A DNA stretch of 64,000 nt from Variovorax sp. CF079. Lineage in GTDB: Bacteria; Pseudomonadota; Gammaproteobacteria; Burkholderiales; Burkholderiaceae_C. The stretch covers positions 96,105 to 160,104 of the forward strand of contig NZ_FMZU01000019.1 of the NCBI RefSeq assembly GCF_900101545.1. Reading direction: 5' to 3'. The stretch's first letter is position 1. Each line of letters starts with the position of its first letter. Of the stretch, positions 43,848-51,543 are shown piece after piece. The position numbers and the translations under genes were made by a program. The notes below the pieces were generated by a model. It had not been told where the DNA came from, searched no databases, and saw nothing but the letters and a program-made list of their open reading frames with translations.

Positions 43848-44777
43848 ATGCCGACCACCTCGCCCCGCCCTTCCAGCCTCCGCCTCTACGGCATGCAGGA
43901 GCGCGCCGACCACCTCGACTTCGACATCCGCTTCGAGGGTGCGCGCGATGTCCTCGCGCAGCCCCATCGGCACGAGTACTTCCAGATCCAGGTGGGCATC
44001 GAAGGCGGCTCGCAGCAGCTCATCGGCGGCGCGGTGCGGCCGTTCGGCGCCGGATACCTGAGCTTCGTGCTGCCCTACCGCGTGCACGTGGTTCCCCATC
44101 CCGTCGGCGCGCGCTATGCCATCGTCAATTTCGACCAGGGCTTTCTCTGGCCGGAACTCGATGTCGAGCCGCTCGACCTGGAAGAAGTCTCGATCGCCCG
44201 CCAGCCCGAGCTGGCTCCGTTTCTCTTTCAGGAGTATGTCGACTTCCACTTCGACGATGCGGATTTCGCCCGCATCCTGGGCTGGCTGGACGAGCTGTCG
44301 GCGCTGAACCGGGCGCGGCGCCTCGCAACGCGAAGCGCGATCCGCGGCATCCTGCTGCAACTGCTGGGGCTGGCCTGCCAGCGGCACGATGCGCAGCTGC
44401 AGGAGCAGGCGGCGCGGCACAGCAGCGGCGGCAGCTCGCGGCACGATGCGCTGCAGCGCGTGATGCGCTACGTGCGCGAACACCTGCACGAGGAGATGTC
44501 GCTCAACGATGCGGCCGCCGCGGCCATGTTGTCGCCGAACTACCTCGCGCACCTGCTGAAGAAGCAGACCGACCGCACATTCACCGAGCTCGTGACCGAG
44601 CGGCGCCTCGAACACGCCAAGGAACTGCTCCTCAGCTCCGGCATTCGCATCGGCGACGTCGCGCACCAATGCGGCTTCGGCGATGCGGTCTACTTCAGCC
44701 GCCGGTTCCGGCAATGGACCGGCATGACGCCGCGGCAGTTTCGCGACGAGGCGCGGGCCTTGCGCGCGCCGGCGTGA
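43848..44777 (+). CDS. AraC-family regulator
   Basis: Regulator of 309 residues: N-terminal cupin sensor (QPHRHEYFQIQVGIEGGSQQ is the metal-type cupin strand) and C-terminal AraC DNA-binding domain with LNDAAAAAMLSPNYLAHLLKK and the second helix-turn-helix IGDVAHQCGFGDAVYFSRRF. The ATG at 43848 is chosen as the first before the cupin; there is no good ribosome site. It is divergent from the FAH-family gene, and 11-base direct repeats lie between them. The inducer is unknown. Confidence 0.88.
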   Translation: MPTTSPRPSSLRLYGMQERADHLDFDIRFEGARDVLAQPHRHEYFQIQVGIEGGSQQLIGGAVRPFGAGYLSFVLPYRVHVVPHPVGARYAIVNFDQGFLWPELDVEPLDLEEVSIARQPELAPFLFQEYVDFHFDDADFARILGWLDELSALNRARRLATRSAIRGILLQLLGLACQRHDAQLQEQAARHSSGGSSRHDALQRVMRYVREHLHEEMSLNDAAAAAMLSPNYLAHLLKKQTDRTFTELVTERRLEHAKELLLSSGIRIGDVAHQCGFGDAVYFSRRFRQWTGMTPRQFRDEARALRAPA

Positions 44778-44780
44778 ATC

Positions 44781-45137
44781 CTAGGCGCCGCCGCGGAAGC
44801 AGGACAGGCCCCACGGCGTCAGCTTTACGGGCAGGTGGTAGTGCTGCGACATATCGGCCAGGCCGAAGCGGAAGACCTGCACGCCCATGAACGCGGGCTC
44901 TGGCAGCTTGACGCCTCTTGCGCGGTAGTACTCGGCCACGTGCAGGCGCAGCTCGTAGAAGCCGATCTCGAACAAGGACTCGCGGCTTTCGATGCCGTCG
45001 ACCACGCCATTGCTGCCGACCTTGCCCGAGGCCACATCCGTCCAGCCTTCGCCCTCGAACCGGGCGATGTCGACCCGCATGCCTTGAGCGACAACGCCAT
45101 GGGCTACATCGACGACGTGGATGGAAACGGCCTGCAT
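44781..45137 (-). CDS. uraH: Transthyretin-like protein (5-hydroxyisourate hydrolase family)
   Basis: Protein of 118 residues with the transthyretin-related fold: VSIHVVDVAHG at the N-terminus (H7 equals catalytic H9 of E. coli YedX) and QHYHLPVKLTPWG near the end (H101 or H99 equals H98). Two hallmarks are changed: the DGR/GR motif carrying the catalytic Arg is NGVV at 43-46, and the C-terminal YRGS is FRGGA. So the family call is firm but urate-pathway hydrolase activity is doubtful. The ATG at 45137 has AGGAG upstream. No other urate gene is adjacent. Confidence 0.75.
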   Translation of the reverse strand: MQAVSIHVVDVAHGVVAQGMRVDIARFEGEGWTDVASGKVGSNGVVDGIESRESLFEIGFYELRLHVAEYYRARGVKLPEPAFMGVQVFRFGLADMSQHYHLPVKLTPWGLSCFRGGA

Positions 45138-45187
45138 TTGAAAGCTCCTGAGAAGATCGATGGCCGGCAGTATGACGCCATCAACCG

Positions 45188-46528
45188 TCAAGGCCATCGA
45201 CACTTGCCGGGCGCACCTTGCGCCCTCTGCTCAAGGTCTCGATCATGCGAACCCCTTTGGCCACAGTCTCCCCCCACTCGGCTGCGGGCTTGCACCGGCA
45301 GCACGCTCAGGCCGCGGTACACCGCGTTGCCGCTCCAACGCGGTTGCCCATCGAGCCGCTGCAGGGCCGGGAATCGGCGCAGCAGCCGGCCGAAGACGAT
45401 CTCGGCCTCCATCAGTGTCAAGCTCGCGCCGATACATACATGCGGGCCGGCGCCGAAGGACAGCAGGCCACCGGGGCGGCGCGCGACGTCCAGGCGATCG
45501 GGTTCGGCGTGGCGCGCCGGATCCCGGTTGGCAGAGGCGATGAGCGCAACGACCAGGTCGCCGCGGCGCAGTGGCCGGCCATGCAGCACGAGATCAGCCG
45601 CGACGCGGCGGCCGGTGTACTGCACCGGGCTGTCGAAGCGAAGCAGCTCGCGCACCGCGCCCGGCAGCAGCGCGGGCTCGCGCTGCAGGCGCTGCCACGA
45701 CGCCGGATCGGCAAGCAGCGCCTGCAGCCCGTTGCCCAGCAGGTTGCGCGTGGTCTCGTGGCCGGCGAACAGCAGCATCGCGCATTGGGCGAGCAATTCG
45801 GCACCGGCGCGGATATCGCCCGCCGCCTCGGCGCACAGCAGCCGGCTCACGAGGTCGTCGCCCGGGGTGCGCCGGCGCTGTGGCACGAGCTGCTCGAAGT
45901 AGCCGCACATGGCCAGCAGGCTGGTGCGCGCGCGCCGTACCTGATCGAGCGAGGGCATGGGCGCACCGATGAAAGCCGCCAGATCGTCCGACCAGGCGAT
46001 GAAGTCGCCGCGATCGGCTGCGGGGATGTCCATCAGCATCGCCATCACCTCGGCCGGCAGCGGGCGCGCCAGCGCCTGCATGAAATCGAAGCCCGCGTCG
46101 GCGTTCACCGCGTCGAGCAAGGCATCGACGCGCTGCGCGATGGCCGGCACGAACTGCTGCAGAACGTCGTTGCGAAAACCCGCGTTGAGCACGCTGCGAA
46201 TGCGCGTGTGGTCCGGCGCATCGACGAACAGCATCGCCCGCGCGAAGAGCTGCTGGAAATCCATCAGTTCGCTGCGCGCGGCCCGACTTCGCATCACCCA
46301 GCCGCCGGTGCGCTGCGCCGAGAAACGCGCGGCGTCTCGAAGCACCGCCTCCACGTCGGCATGGCGGGTCAGGAGCCACGCGCCGCCGAAGAACTCCTCG
46401 CTCCAGTGGATCGGCCCGGCCTCGCGCAGCGCAGCGTAGGTCGGATAGGGATCGGCGCGGAACGCCGCGTCGATGATCGGGCGGCCGAGCGGGCTCGGCG
46501 CAGCCGCCGGCATCGGCAGCGCACTCAT
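45188..46528 (-). CDS. Cytochrome P450 at the end of the biotin operon
   Basis: P450 monooxygenase of 446 residues. Seen: I-helix AGHETTRN, K-helix E-x-x-R in ELLRFDSPVQYTGR, and the haem loop FGAGPHVCIGASL with the axial Cys at residue 365. No membrane anchor, so a soluble class I bacterial P450 needing a separate ferredoxin system. Its ATG overlaps the bioB stop by four bases (ATGA), tying it to biotin synthesis. In Bacillus, the P450 BioI in the bio operon makes pimeloyl-ACP by cleaving fatty acyl-ACP; a similar role here is inference. Confidence 0.88.
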   Translation of the reverse strand: MSALPMPAAAPSPLGRPIIDAAFRADPYPTYAALREAGPIHWSEEFFGGAWLLTRHADVEAVLRDAARFSAQRTGGWVMRSRAARSELMDFQQLFARAMLFVDAPDHTRIRSVLNAGFRNDVLQQFVPAIAQRVDALLDAVNADAGFDFMQALARPLPAEVMAMLMDIPAADRGDFIAWSDDLAAFIGAPMPSLDQVRRARTSLLAMCGYFEQLVPQRRRTPGDDLVSRLLCAEAAGDIRAGAELLAQCAMLLFAGHETTRNLLGNGLQALLADPASWQRLQREPALLPGAVRELLRFDSPVQYTGRRVAADLVLHGRPLRRGDLVVALIASANRDPARHAEPDRLDVARRPGGLLSFGAGPHVCIGASLTLMEAEIVFGRLLRRFPALQRLDGQPRWSGNAVYRGLSVLPVQARSRVGGDCGQRGSHDRDLEQRAQGAPGKCRWP

Positions 46529-47535
46529 TGCCTGCGCTGCGCTTTCAGCCCCAGGCGCTCGAACAGCGCACGGTCGCGCTCGGCCTGCGGGTTGCTCGTG
46601 GTCAGCAGCTTGTCGCCGTAGAAGATCGAATTGGCGCCGGAGGCGAAGCACAGCGCCTGCAGCGCCTCGTCCATCTGCTCGCGCCCGGCCGACAGCCGCA
46701 CCATGGTCGTCGGCATCGTGATGCGCGCGACCGCGATGGTGCGCACGAACTCGAAGGGGTCGATCGGCTCGGTGCCGGCCAGCGGCGTACCCGCGACCTG
46801 CACCAGGTTGTTGATCGGCACCGACTCGGGGTAGGGATCGAGGTTGGCCAGCTGCGCGATCAGCCCGGCGCGCTGCGTGCGGCTTTCGCCCATGCCGACA
46901 ATGCCGCCGCAGCAGACATTGATGCCCACGTCCCGCACATGGGCCAGCGTGTCGAGCCGGTCCTGGTAGGTGCGGGTGCTGATGATGCTTCCGTAGAACT
47001 CGGGCGCGCTGTCGAGGTTGTGGTTGTAGTAGTCCAGCCCCGCGTCCTTCAGCGCCTGGGCCTGCTCGGCTTCGAGCATGCCCAGCGTCATGCAGGTTTC
47101 CAGGCCCAGCGCCCGGACCTCACGCACCATGTCGGTCACGCGCTCCATGTCGCGCGCCTTGGGGCTGCGCCAGGCGGCACCCATGCAGAAGCGTGTGGCG
47201 CCCTGGGCCTTCGCGGCCTGTGCCGCTTCGACCACCTCCTGCAGCGGCATCAGCTTGCTGGCCTCGACACCGGTGTCGAAATGCGAGGACTGCGGGCAGT
47301 AGCCGCAATCCTCCGCGCAGCCGCCGGTCTTGATCGAGAGCAGCGTGGACAGCTGGACCTCGTTGGCATCGAAGTGCTCGCGGTGCACCTGCTGGGCGCG
47401 AAACAGCAGGTCCATGAACGGAAGCGCGAACAGGGCTTCGACGTCGGCGATGCCCCAGCGCTGATCCGGGCGAGGCTCGGGGCGCGACGTCTTGGTGCGC
47501 AAAGATGACAGGGAAACGGTGGCTGTGGTGGTCAT
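46525..47535 (-). CDS. bioB: Biotin synthase BioB
   Basis: Radical SAM enzyme of 336 residues inserting sulfur into dethiobiotin. The 4Fe-4S motif CAEDCGYCPQS is clear, with YNHNLDS and GGIVGMGES typical of BioB; the 2Fe-2S ligands lie in CMTLG, NVCCGG and RLSAGR. AAGGA precedes the ATG at 47535. It follows bioD with a gap of 113 bp, where a separate promoter could lie, and overlaps the P450 gene. Confidence 0.96.
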   Translation of the reverse strand: MTTTATVSLSSLRTKTSRPEPRPDQRWGIADVEALFALPFMDLLFRAQQVHREHFDANEVQLSTLLSIKTGGCAEDCGYCPQSSHFDTGVEASKLMPLQEVVEAAQAAKAQGATRFCMGAAWRSPKARDMERVTDMVREVRALGLETCMTLGMLEAEQAQALKDAGLDYYNHNLDSAPEFYGSIISTRTYQDRLDTLAHVRDVGINVCCGGIVGMGESRTQRAGLIAQLANLDPYPESVPINNLVQVAGTPLAGTEPIDPFEFVRTIAVARITMPTTMVRLSAGREQMDEALQALCFASGANSIFYGDKLLTTSNPQAERDRALFERLGLKAQRRQ

Positions 47536-47648
47536 GTCGTCCTTCGGGTGGGATGGCCATCCGAGTCAGGATAGCCAGGAGCCAGTCACAAGGGCAGCCA
47601 ATCTGGTTGCAAATTGCGCCATGCGGGGGATCGGAGTGAAAGCTTGTC

Positions 47649-48368
47649 TTATGCCAGCCCGAACAGCGCGCGCAACGCCGCATCGTCGAAGCAGGCTGCG
47701 ACAGCCGCCGGGTCAGGGCTGCTCATACGGGGAACCACGCCCAGGCAAGGCGCCTGGTGGCGCCGCCCCAGTTCATCGCGCAGGGTGGCGAGGTTGGCAT
47801 CGCGGTGCGGCATTCCCGTGTCGACGGTGTTCGCGATCCAGCCCGCCAGCCGCAGGCCGCGCGCGCGGATCGCCTCGGCACTCAGCAGCGCATGGTTGAT
47901 GCATCCCAGCCGCAGCCCGACCACCAGCACCACCGGCAACTGCAGGTCCACGGCGAAGTCGGCGCTGTCGAAGTCCGCGCCGAGCGGCACGCAGAACCCG
48001 CCGACGCCTTCGACGATCAGGTACTCGGCGCGCGCCGCGAGCGTCCTGGCTCCTTGCAGCAGAACGGCACGCTCGATGGTGCGGCCTTCGAGCGCTGCCG
48101 CGATGTGCGGGGCGCAGGCAGCTTCGAACTGACAGGGGCCGACCTCGGCATCGGTCATCACCACCGAGCTCGCGTCGCGCAGTGCGCGCACATCCTCGTT
48201 GACGTCCTCGCCATCGATCGTCTCGATGCCGGCGGCCACCGGCTTGTAGCCGGCGCAACGCACACCCCGCTCGCCGAGCCAGTGCAGCAAGGCGGCGCTG
48301 ACGCGCGTCTTGCCGACCTCGGTGTCGGTGCCGGTGACGAAGCAGCCGTGCATCGCTGCGGCCCTCAT
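47649..48368 (-). CDS. bioD: Dethiobiotin synthetase BioD
   Basis: ATP-dependent carboxylase of 239 residues that closes the ureido ring of dethiobiotin. The P-loop is CFVTGTDTEVGKT close to the N-terminus, followed by AGYKPVAAG and VEGVGGFCVPL. The ATG at 48368 overlaps the bioF stop by four bases; an ATG five codons later is possible. The much longer open frame upstream is bioF in another frame. Confidence 0.94.
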   Translation of the reverse strand: MRAAAMHGCFVTGTDTEVGKTRVSAALLHWLGERGVRCAGYKPVAAGIETIDGEDVNEDVRALRDASSVVMTDAEVGPCQFEAACAPHIAAALEGRTIERAVLLQGARTLAARAEYLIVEGVGGFCVPLGADFDSADFAVDLQLPVVLVVGLRLGCINHALLSAEAIRARGLRLAGWIANTVDTGMPHRDANLATLRDELGRRHQAPCLGVVPRMSSPDPAAVAACFDDAALRALFGLA

Positions 48369-49567
48369 CGCAAGTTCCCGGCGGCCCGTGCCAGGCCATC
48401 GATCAGGGTCTGCACGTCCTGCGGCGTGTGCGCTGCGCTCAGCGTGATGCGCAGCCGCGCAGTGCCCGCAGGCACCGTCGGCGGTCGGATCGCCGGCACC
48501 CACAGGCCTTGTGCATCGAGCGCGGCGGACAAGGCCAGCGCCGCCGCGTTGTCGCCGACGATCAAGGGCTGGATCGCGGTGGCGGAATCGGCCAGGCGCC
48601 AGCCGAGCCGGGGGTTGTGCTGCATCAGCGCACCCAGCCGATCGCGCAGCATGCCGATCAGCTGCCGCAGTCGCGCACGCCGCGCATCGCCCTCGTCGCC
48701 GCCGATCAGGCGCAGGCTCGCGCACAGCGCATGCGCGATCGCCGGCGGCGCCGCGGTCGTGTAGATGTAGCTGCGCGCGGACTGCACCAGCCACTCGATG
48801 ACGCTCGGGTGCGCGGCCACGAAGGCGCCGCCCAGGCCTGCGGCCTTGCCGAGCGTGCCCATGTAGATCAGGCGCTCGCTGCGCAGGCCGAAGTGCGACA
48901 GGCTGCCGCGGCCACCTTCGCCGAGCGCGCCGAAACCATGGGCATCGTCGACCACCAGCCAGGCGTCGTGCGCCTCGGCGAGCGCCAGCAGCGCCGGCAG
49001 GTCGGCCAGGTCGCCGTCCATGCTGAAGACAGCATCGCTCACGATCAGCTTGATCGGCGTGCTGCAACGCCCGAGCTGGCTCGCCAGCAGGTCGAGCCGG
49101 CCGTGCGGGTAGCGCTGCAGCGGCGCCTTGGCCAGCAGCGCGCCGTCGACCAGCGAGGCATGGTTGAGCTTGTCGGCAAAGATCGTCGCGCTCGCATCGC
49201 CCAGCGCTGTGAGCAGCGCCAGGTTGGCCATGTAGCCGGTGCAGAAGCTCAGCACGCGCGCCTCCGGGATGGAGGGCGACATCCACCGCGCGAGCTCGTC
49301 CTCGAGCAGTGCATGGGCGCGCGAGTGGCCGCTGATCAGGTGCGAGGCGCCGCTGCCGGCGCCATGGAGGCGCGCCCCTTCGGCCAGCGCCTCGATCAGC
49401 GCCGGATGGTTCGCGAGCCCCAGGTAGTCGTTGCTGCAGAAGGCCAGCATGTCGCGCCCGGACACCCGCTGGTGCGGCGCACAGGGCGACTCGGCCGTGC
49501 GCCGCTGCCGGCGCAGCGCCTCGGCCTCGAGCTCACGCAGTCGGTGGTTCAGGTGTTCGATCAGCAT
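48365..49567 (-). CDS. bioF: 8-amino-7-oxononanoate synthase BioF
   Basis: PLP-dependent enzyme of 400 residues joining pimeloyl thioester and alanine. Seen: FCSNDYLGLANHP, GSGASHLISGHS, DDAHGFGALGEGG, and the PLP lysine in YMGTLGKAAG. The start at 49567 has AGAGGA upstream; a longer in-frame start at 49594 is less likely. It overlaps the end of bioA by 35 bases and bioD by four. Confidence 0.94.
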   Translation of the reverse strand: MLIEHLNHRLRELEAEALRRQRRTAESPCAPHQRVSGRDMLAFCSNDYLGLANHPALIEALAEGARLHGAGSGASHLISGHSRAHALLEDELARWMSPSIPEARVLSFCTGYMANLALLTALGDASATIFADKLNHASLVDGALLAKAPLQRYPHGRLDLLASQLGRCSTPIKLIVSDAVFSMDGDLADLPALLALAEAHDAWLVVDDAHGFGALGEGGRGSLSHFGLRSERLIYMGTLGKAAGLGGAFVAAHPSVIEWLVQSARSYIYTTAAPPAIAHALCASLRLIGGDEGDARRARLRQLIGMLRDRLGALMQHNPRLGWRLADSATAIQPLIVGDNAAALALSAALDAQGLWVPAIRPPTVPAGTARLRITLSAAHTPQDVQTLIDGLARAAGNLR

Positions 49568-50915
49568 GGGCGTCCTCTGCAGAGGCCACGGCATCCAGCG
49601 TTTGCATCACGCGCTGCGCGAGCCAGGCTGCGAGCCCGTCGTCCAGCACGTAGGGCGGCATCAGGTAGACGGTGCGGCCGATCGGCCGAATCAGCAATTC
49701 GCGCTCGCGGCCGGCGAGATGAAAGCGTTCGGCGAAGCGCTCGCCGACGAAGGCCTCGCGAACGTCGAAGGCCCAGATCATCCCACGCTGGCGGAAGTGC
49801 TCGATGCGCGGGTCGGCCTGCAATGGCGCGAGCGCCGCGCTCAGCGTGGCGGCGCGTTGCCGGTTGCGCTGCAGCACGTCGTCCTCTTCGAAGCGGTCCA
49901 GCACCGCCAGCGCCGCGCGGCAGGCCAGGGCGTTGCCGGTGTAGGAATGCGAATGCAGGAAGCCTCGCGCCACGTCGTCGTCGAGAAAGGCCTCGTAGAT
50001 TGCGTCGCGCGTCATCACCAGCGACAGCGGCAGCGTGCCGCCGCTGATGCCCTTGGACAGGCAGACGAAGTCCGGCCAGATGGCGGCCTGCTCGCAGGCG
50101 AAGAAGGTGCCGGTGCGCCCGCAGCCGACTGCGATCTCGTCGGCGATCAGGCTCACCTCGTAGCGCTCGCACAGCGCGCGCACCGTGCGCAGGTAGGCTG
50201 CATCGTGCATCGCCATGCCGGCAGCGCCCTGCACCAGCGGCTCGACGATCAACGCAGCGATGTGCTCATGGCGCGATTCGAACAGCGCCTGCAACTCGGC
50301 CGCGGCCCGCGCAGCGACGTCCACCGCGGTCTCGCCGGCTGCGGCCTGGCGCGCGTCGGGCGACATCACCTGGTGCGCGCGCATCAGCAGCGGGTCGTAC
50401 GCGTCGCGGAACACCGCCACATCGGTGACCGCCAGGGCGCCCAGCGTCTCGCCGTGGTAGCCCTGGCGCAGGCAGACGAACTCGCGCTTGTTCGGGCGGC
50501 CGCGGTTGCGCCAATGATGGAAGCTCATCTTCAGCGCGATCTCGACCGCCGAGGCGCCGTCACTGGCGAAGAAGCAATGGCCGAGCACGCCGCCGGTCAA
50601 GGCCGACAGGCGTTCGGCCAGCTCCACCGCCGGTGCGTGCGTGCAGCCGGCCAGCATCACGTGCGGCAGGCGGTCGAGCTGGTCTTTCAGCGCCGCGTTG
50701 ATGCGCGCATCGGCGTGGCCGAACAGGTTGACCCACCAGGAACTCGTGGCGTCGAAGTAGCGCTGGCCTTCATGGTCGAAAAGCCACGGGCCAACGCCCC
50801 GCGCGATCGGCAGCGGCGGCACCGCGGCCGCGCGCTGCATCTGCGTGCAGGGGTGCCAGACGCTTCGCAGGCTGCGCTGCTGCCAGGAATGGTTGGCGCC
50901 GACGGATGTGTGCAT
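49533..50915 (-). CDS. bioA: Adenosylmethionine-8-amino-7-oxononanoate aminotransferase BioA
   Basis: Class III PLP aminotransferase of 460 residues using S-adenosylmethionine as amino donor. Seen: SLRSVWHPCTQMQ at the start, DATSSWWVNLFGH, IADEIAVGCGRTGTFFACEQ, and the PLP lysine in LSKGISGGTLPLS. First gene of the operon bioA-bioF-bioD-bioB-P450. The 82 bp upstream to panD hold no recognisable BirA-type palindrome. Confidence 0.95.
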   Translation of the reverse strand: MHTSVGANHSWQQRSLRSVWHPCTQMQRAAAVPPLPIARGVGPWLFDHEGQRYFDATSSWWVNLFGHADARINAALKDQLDRLPHVMLAGCTHAPAVELAERLSALTGGVLGHCFFASDGASAVEIALKMSFHHWRNRGRPNKREFVCLRQGYHGETLGALAVTDVAVFRDAYDPLLMRAHQVMSPDARQAAAGETAVDVAARAAAELQALFESRHEHIAALIVEPLVQGAAGMAMHDAAYLRTVRALCERYEVSLIADEIAVGCGRTGTFFACEQAAIWPDFVCLSKGISGGTLPLSLVMTRDAIYEAFLDDDVARGFLHSHSYTGNALACRAALAVLDRFEEDDVLQRNRQRAATLSAALAPLQADPRIEHFRQRGMIWAFDVREAFVGERFAERFHLAGRERELLIRPIGRTVYLMPPYVLDDGLAAWLAQRVMQTLDAVASAEDAHADRTPEPPTA

Positions 50916-50997
50916 GCGATGGATGTGGAGAGTGCTGCGCGTGGCGCCCCGATCGGTCGGCCTGCCCGAAGCGGGCCAGTGCAGGAACCGCCAGCGC

Positions 50998-51384
50998 TCA
51001 GGCCGCAGCGGGCTGTACGGGGATGTGGGCGCGCTCTTCCTTGATGCGATTGGCGTCGTCCACGAACACCAGCTTCGGCCGAAAGCCGCTGACCCGATCC
51101 TCGGGGACGAGGCCGAAGGCGGCGATGATGATCAGGTCGCCCACCGACGCCCGACGCGCGGCAGAACCGTTGACCGAGATGATGCCGGTGCCGCGCTGGC
51201 CTCGGATCGCATAGGTCACGAAGCGTTCGCCGTTGTTGATGTTCCAGATGTGAACCTGTTCGTTCTCGCCCAGATTGGCGGCATCCAGCAGGTCTTCATC
51301 GATGGCACATGAGCCTTCATAGTGCAATTCGCAATCGGTGACGGTTGCGCGGTGGATCTTGGACTTGAGCAGGGTTCGAAACAT
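50998..51384 (-). CDS. panD: Aspartate 1-decarboxylase PanD
   Basis: Makes beta-alanine for pantothenate and coenzyme A. 128 residues. It is made as a proenzyme that self-cleaves between G24 and S25 (YEGSCAID seen) to form the pyruvoyl group. The N-terminus RTLLKSKIHRATVT is characteristic. The ATG at 51384 is used; an in-frame TTG at 51405 would add seven residues. It lies upstream of bioA on the same strand, 82 bp apart, so the two cofactor loci may be co-expressed. Confidence 0.95.
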   Translation of the reverse strand: MFRTLLKSKIHRATVTDCELHYEGSCAIDEDLLDAANLGENEQVHIWNINNGERFVTYAIRGQRGTGIISVNGSAARRASVGDLIIIAAFGLVPEDRVSGFRPKLVFVDDANRIKEERAHIPVQPAAA

Positions 51385-51543
51385 GGTCGGAAGTGCCGTC
51401 TGCAAAAAAGATGGGGGCTTGTAGCGGCGGAAGATAACCTAGTTCTAACGAACGCCCCTGTGCATTTCACGTGCTCCGCTTTCGTCATCGGGGCACATGG
51501 GTTGCCCGCCGCTGGCGGCCATCGCCCTCGAAGTCAGCGGCGC

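Noticed and set aside
50916..50997. BirA-type operator upstream of bioA
   Set aside because: No TTGTAAACC-like inverted repeat is present in the gap or upstream of bioB.
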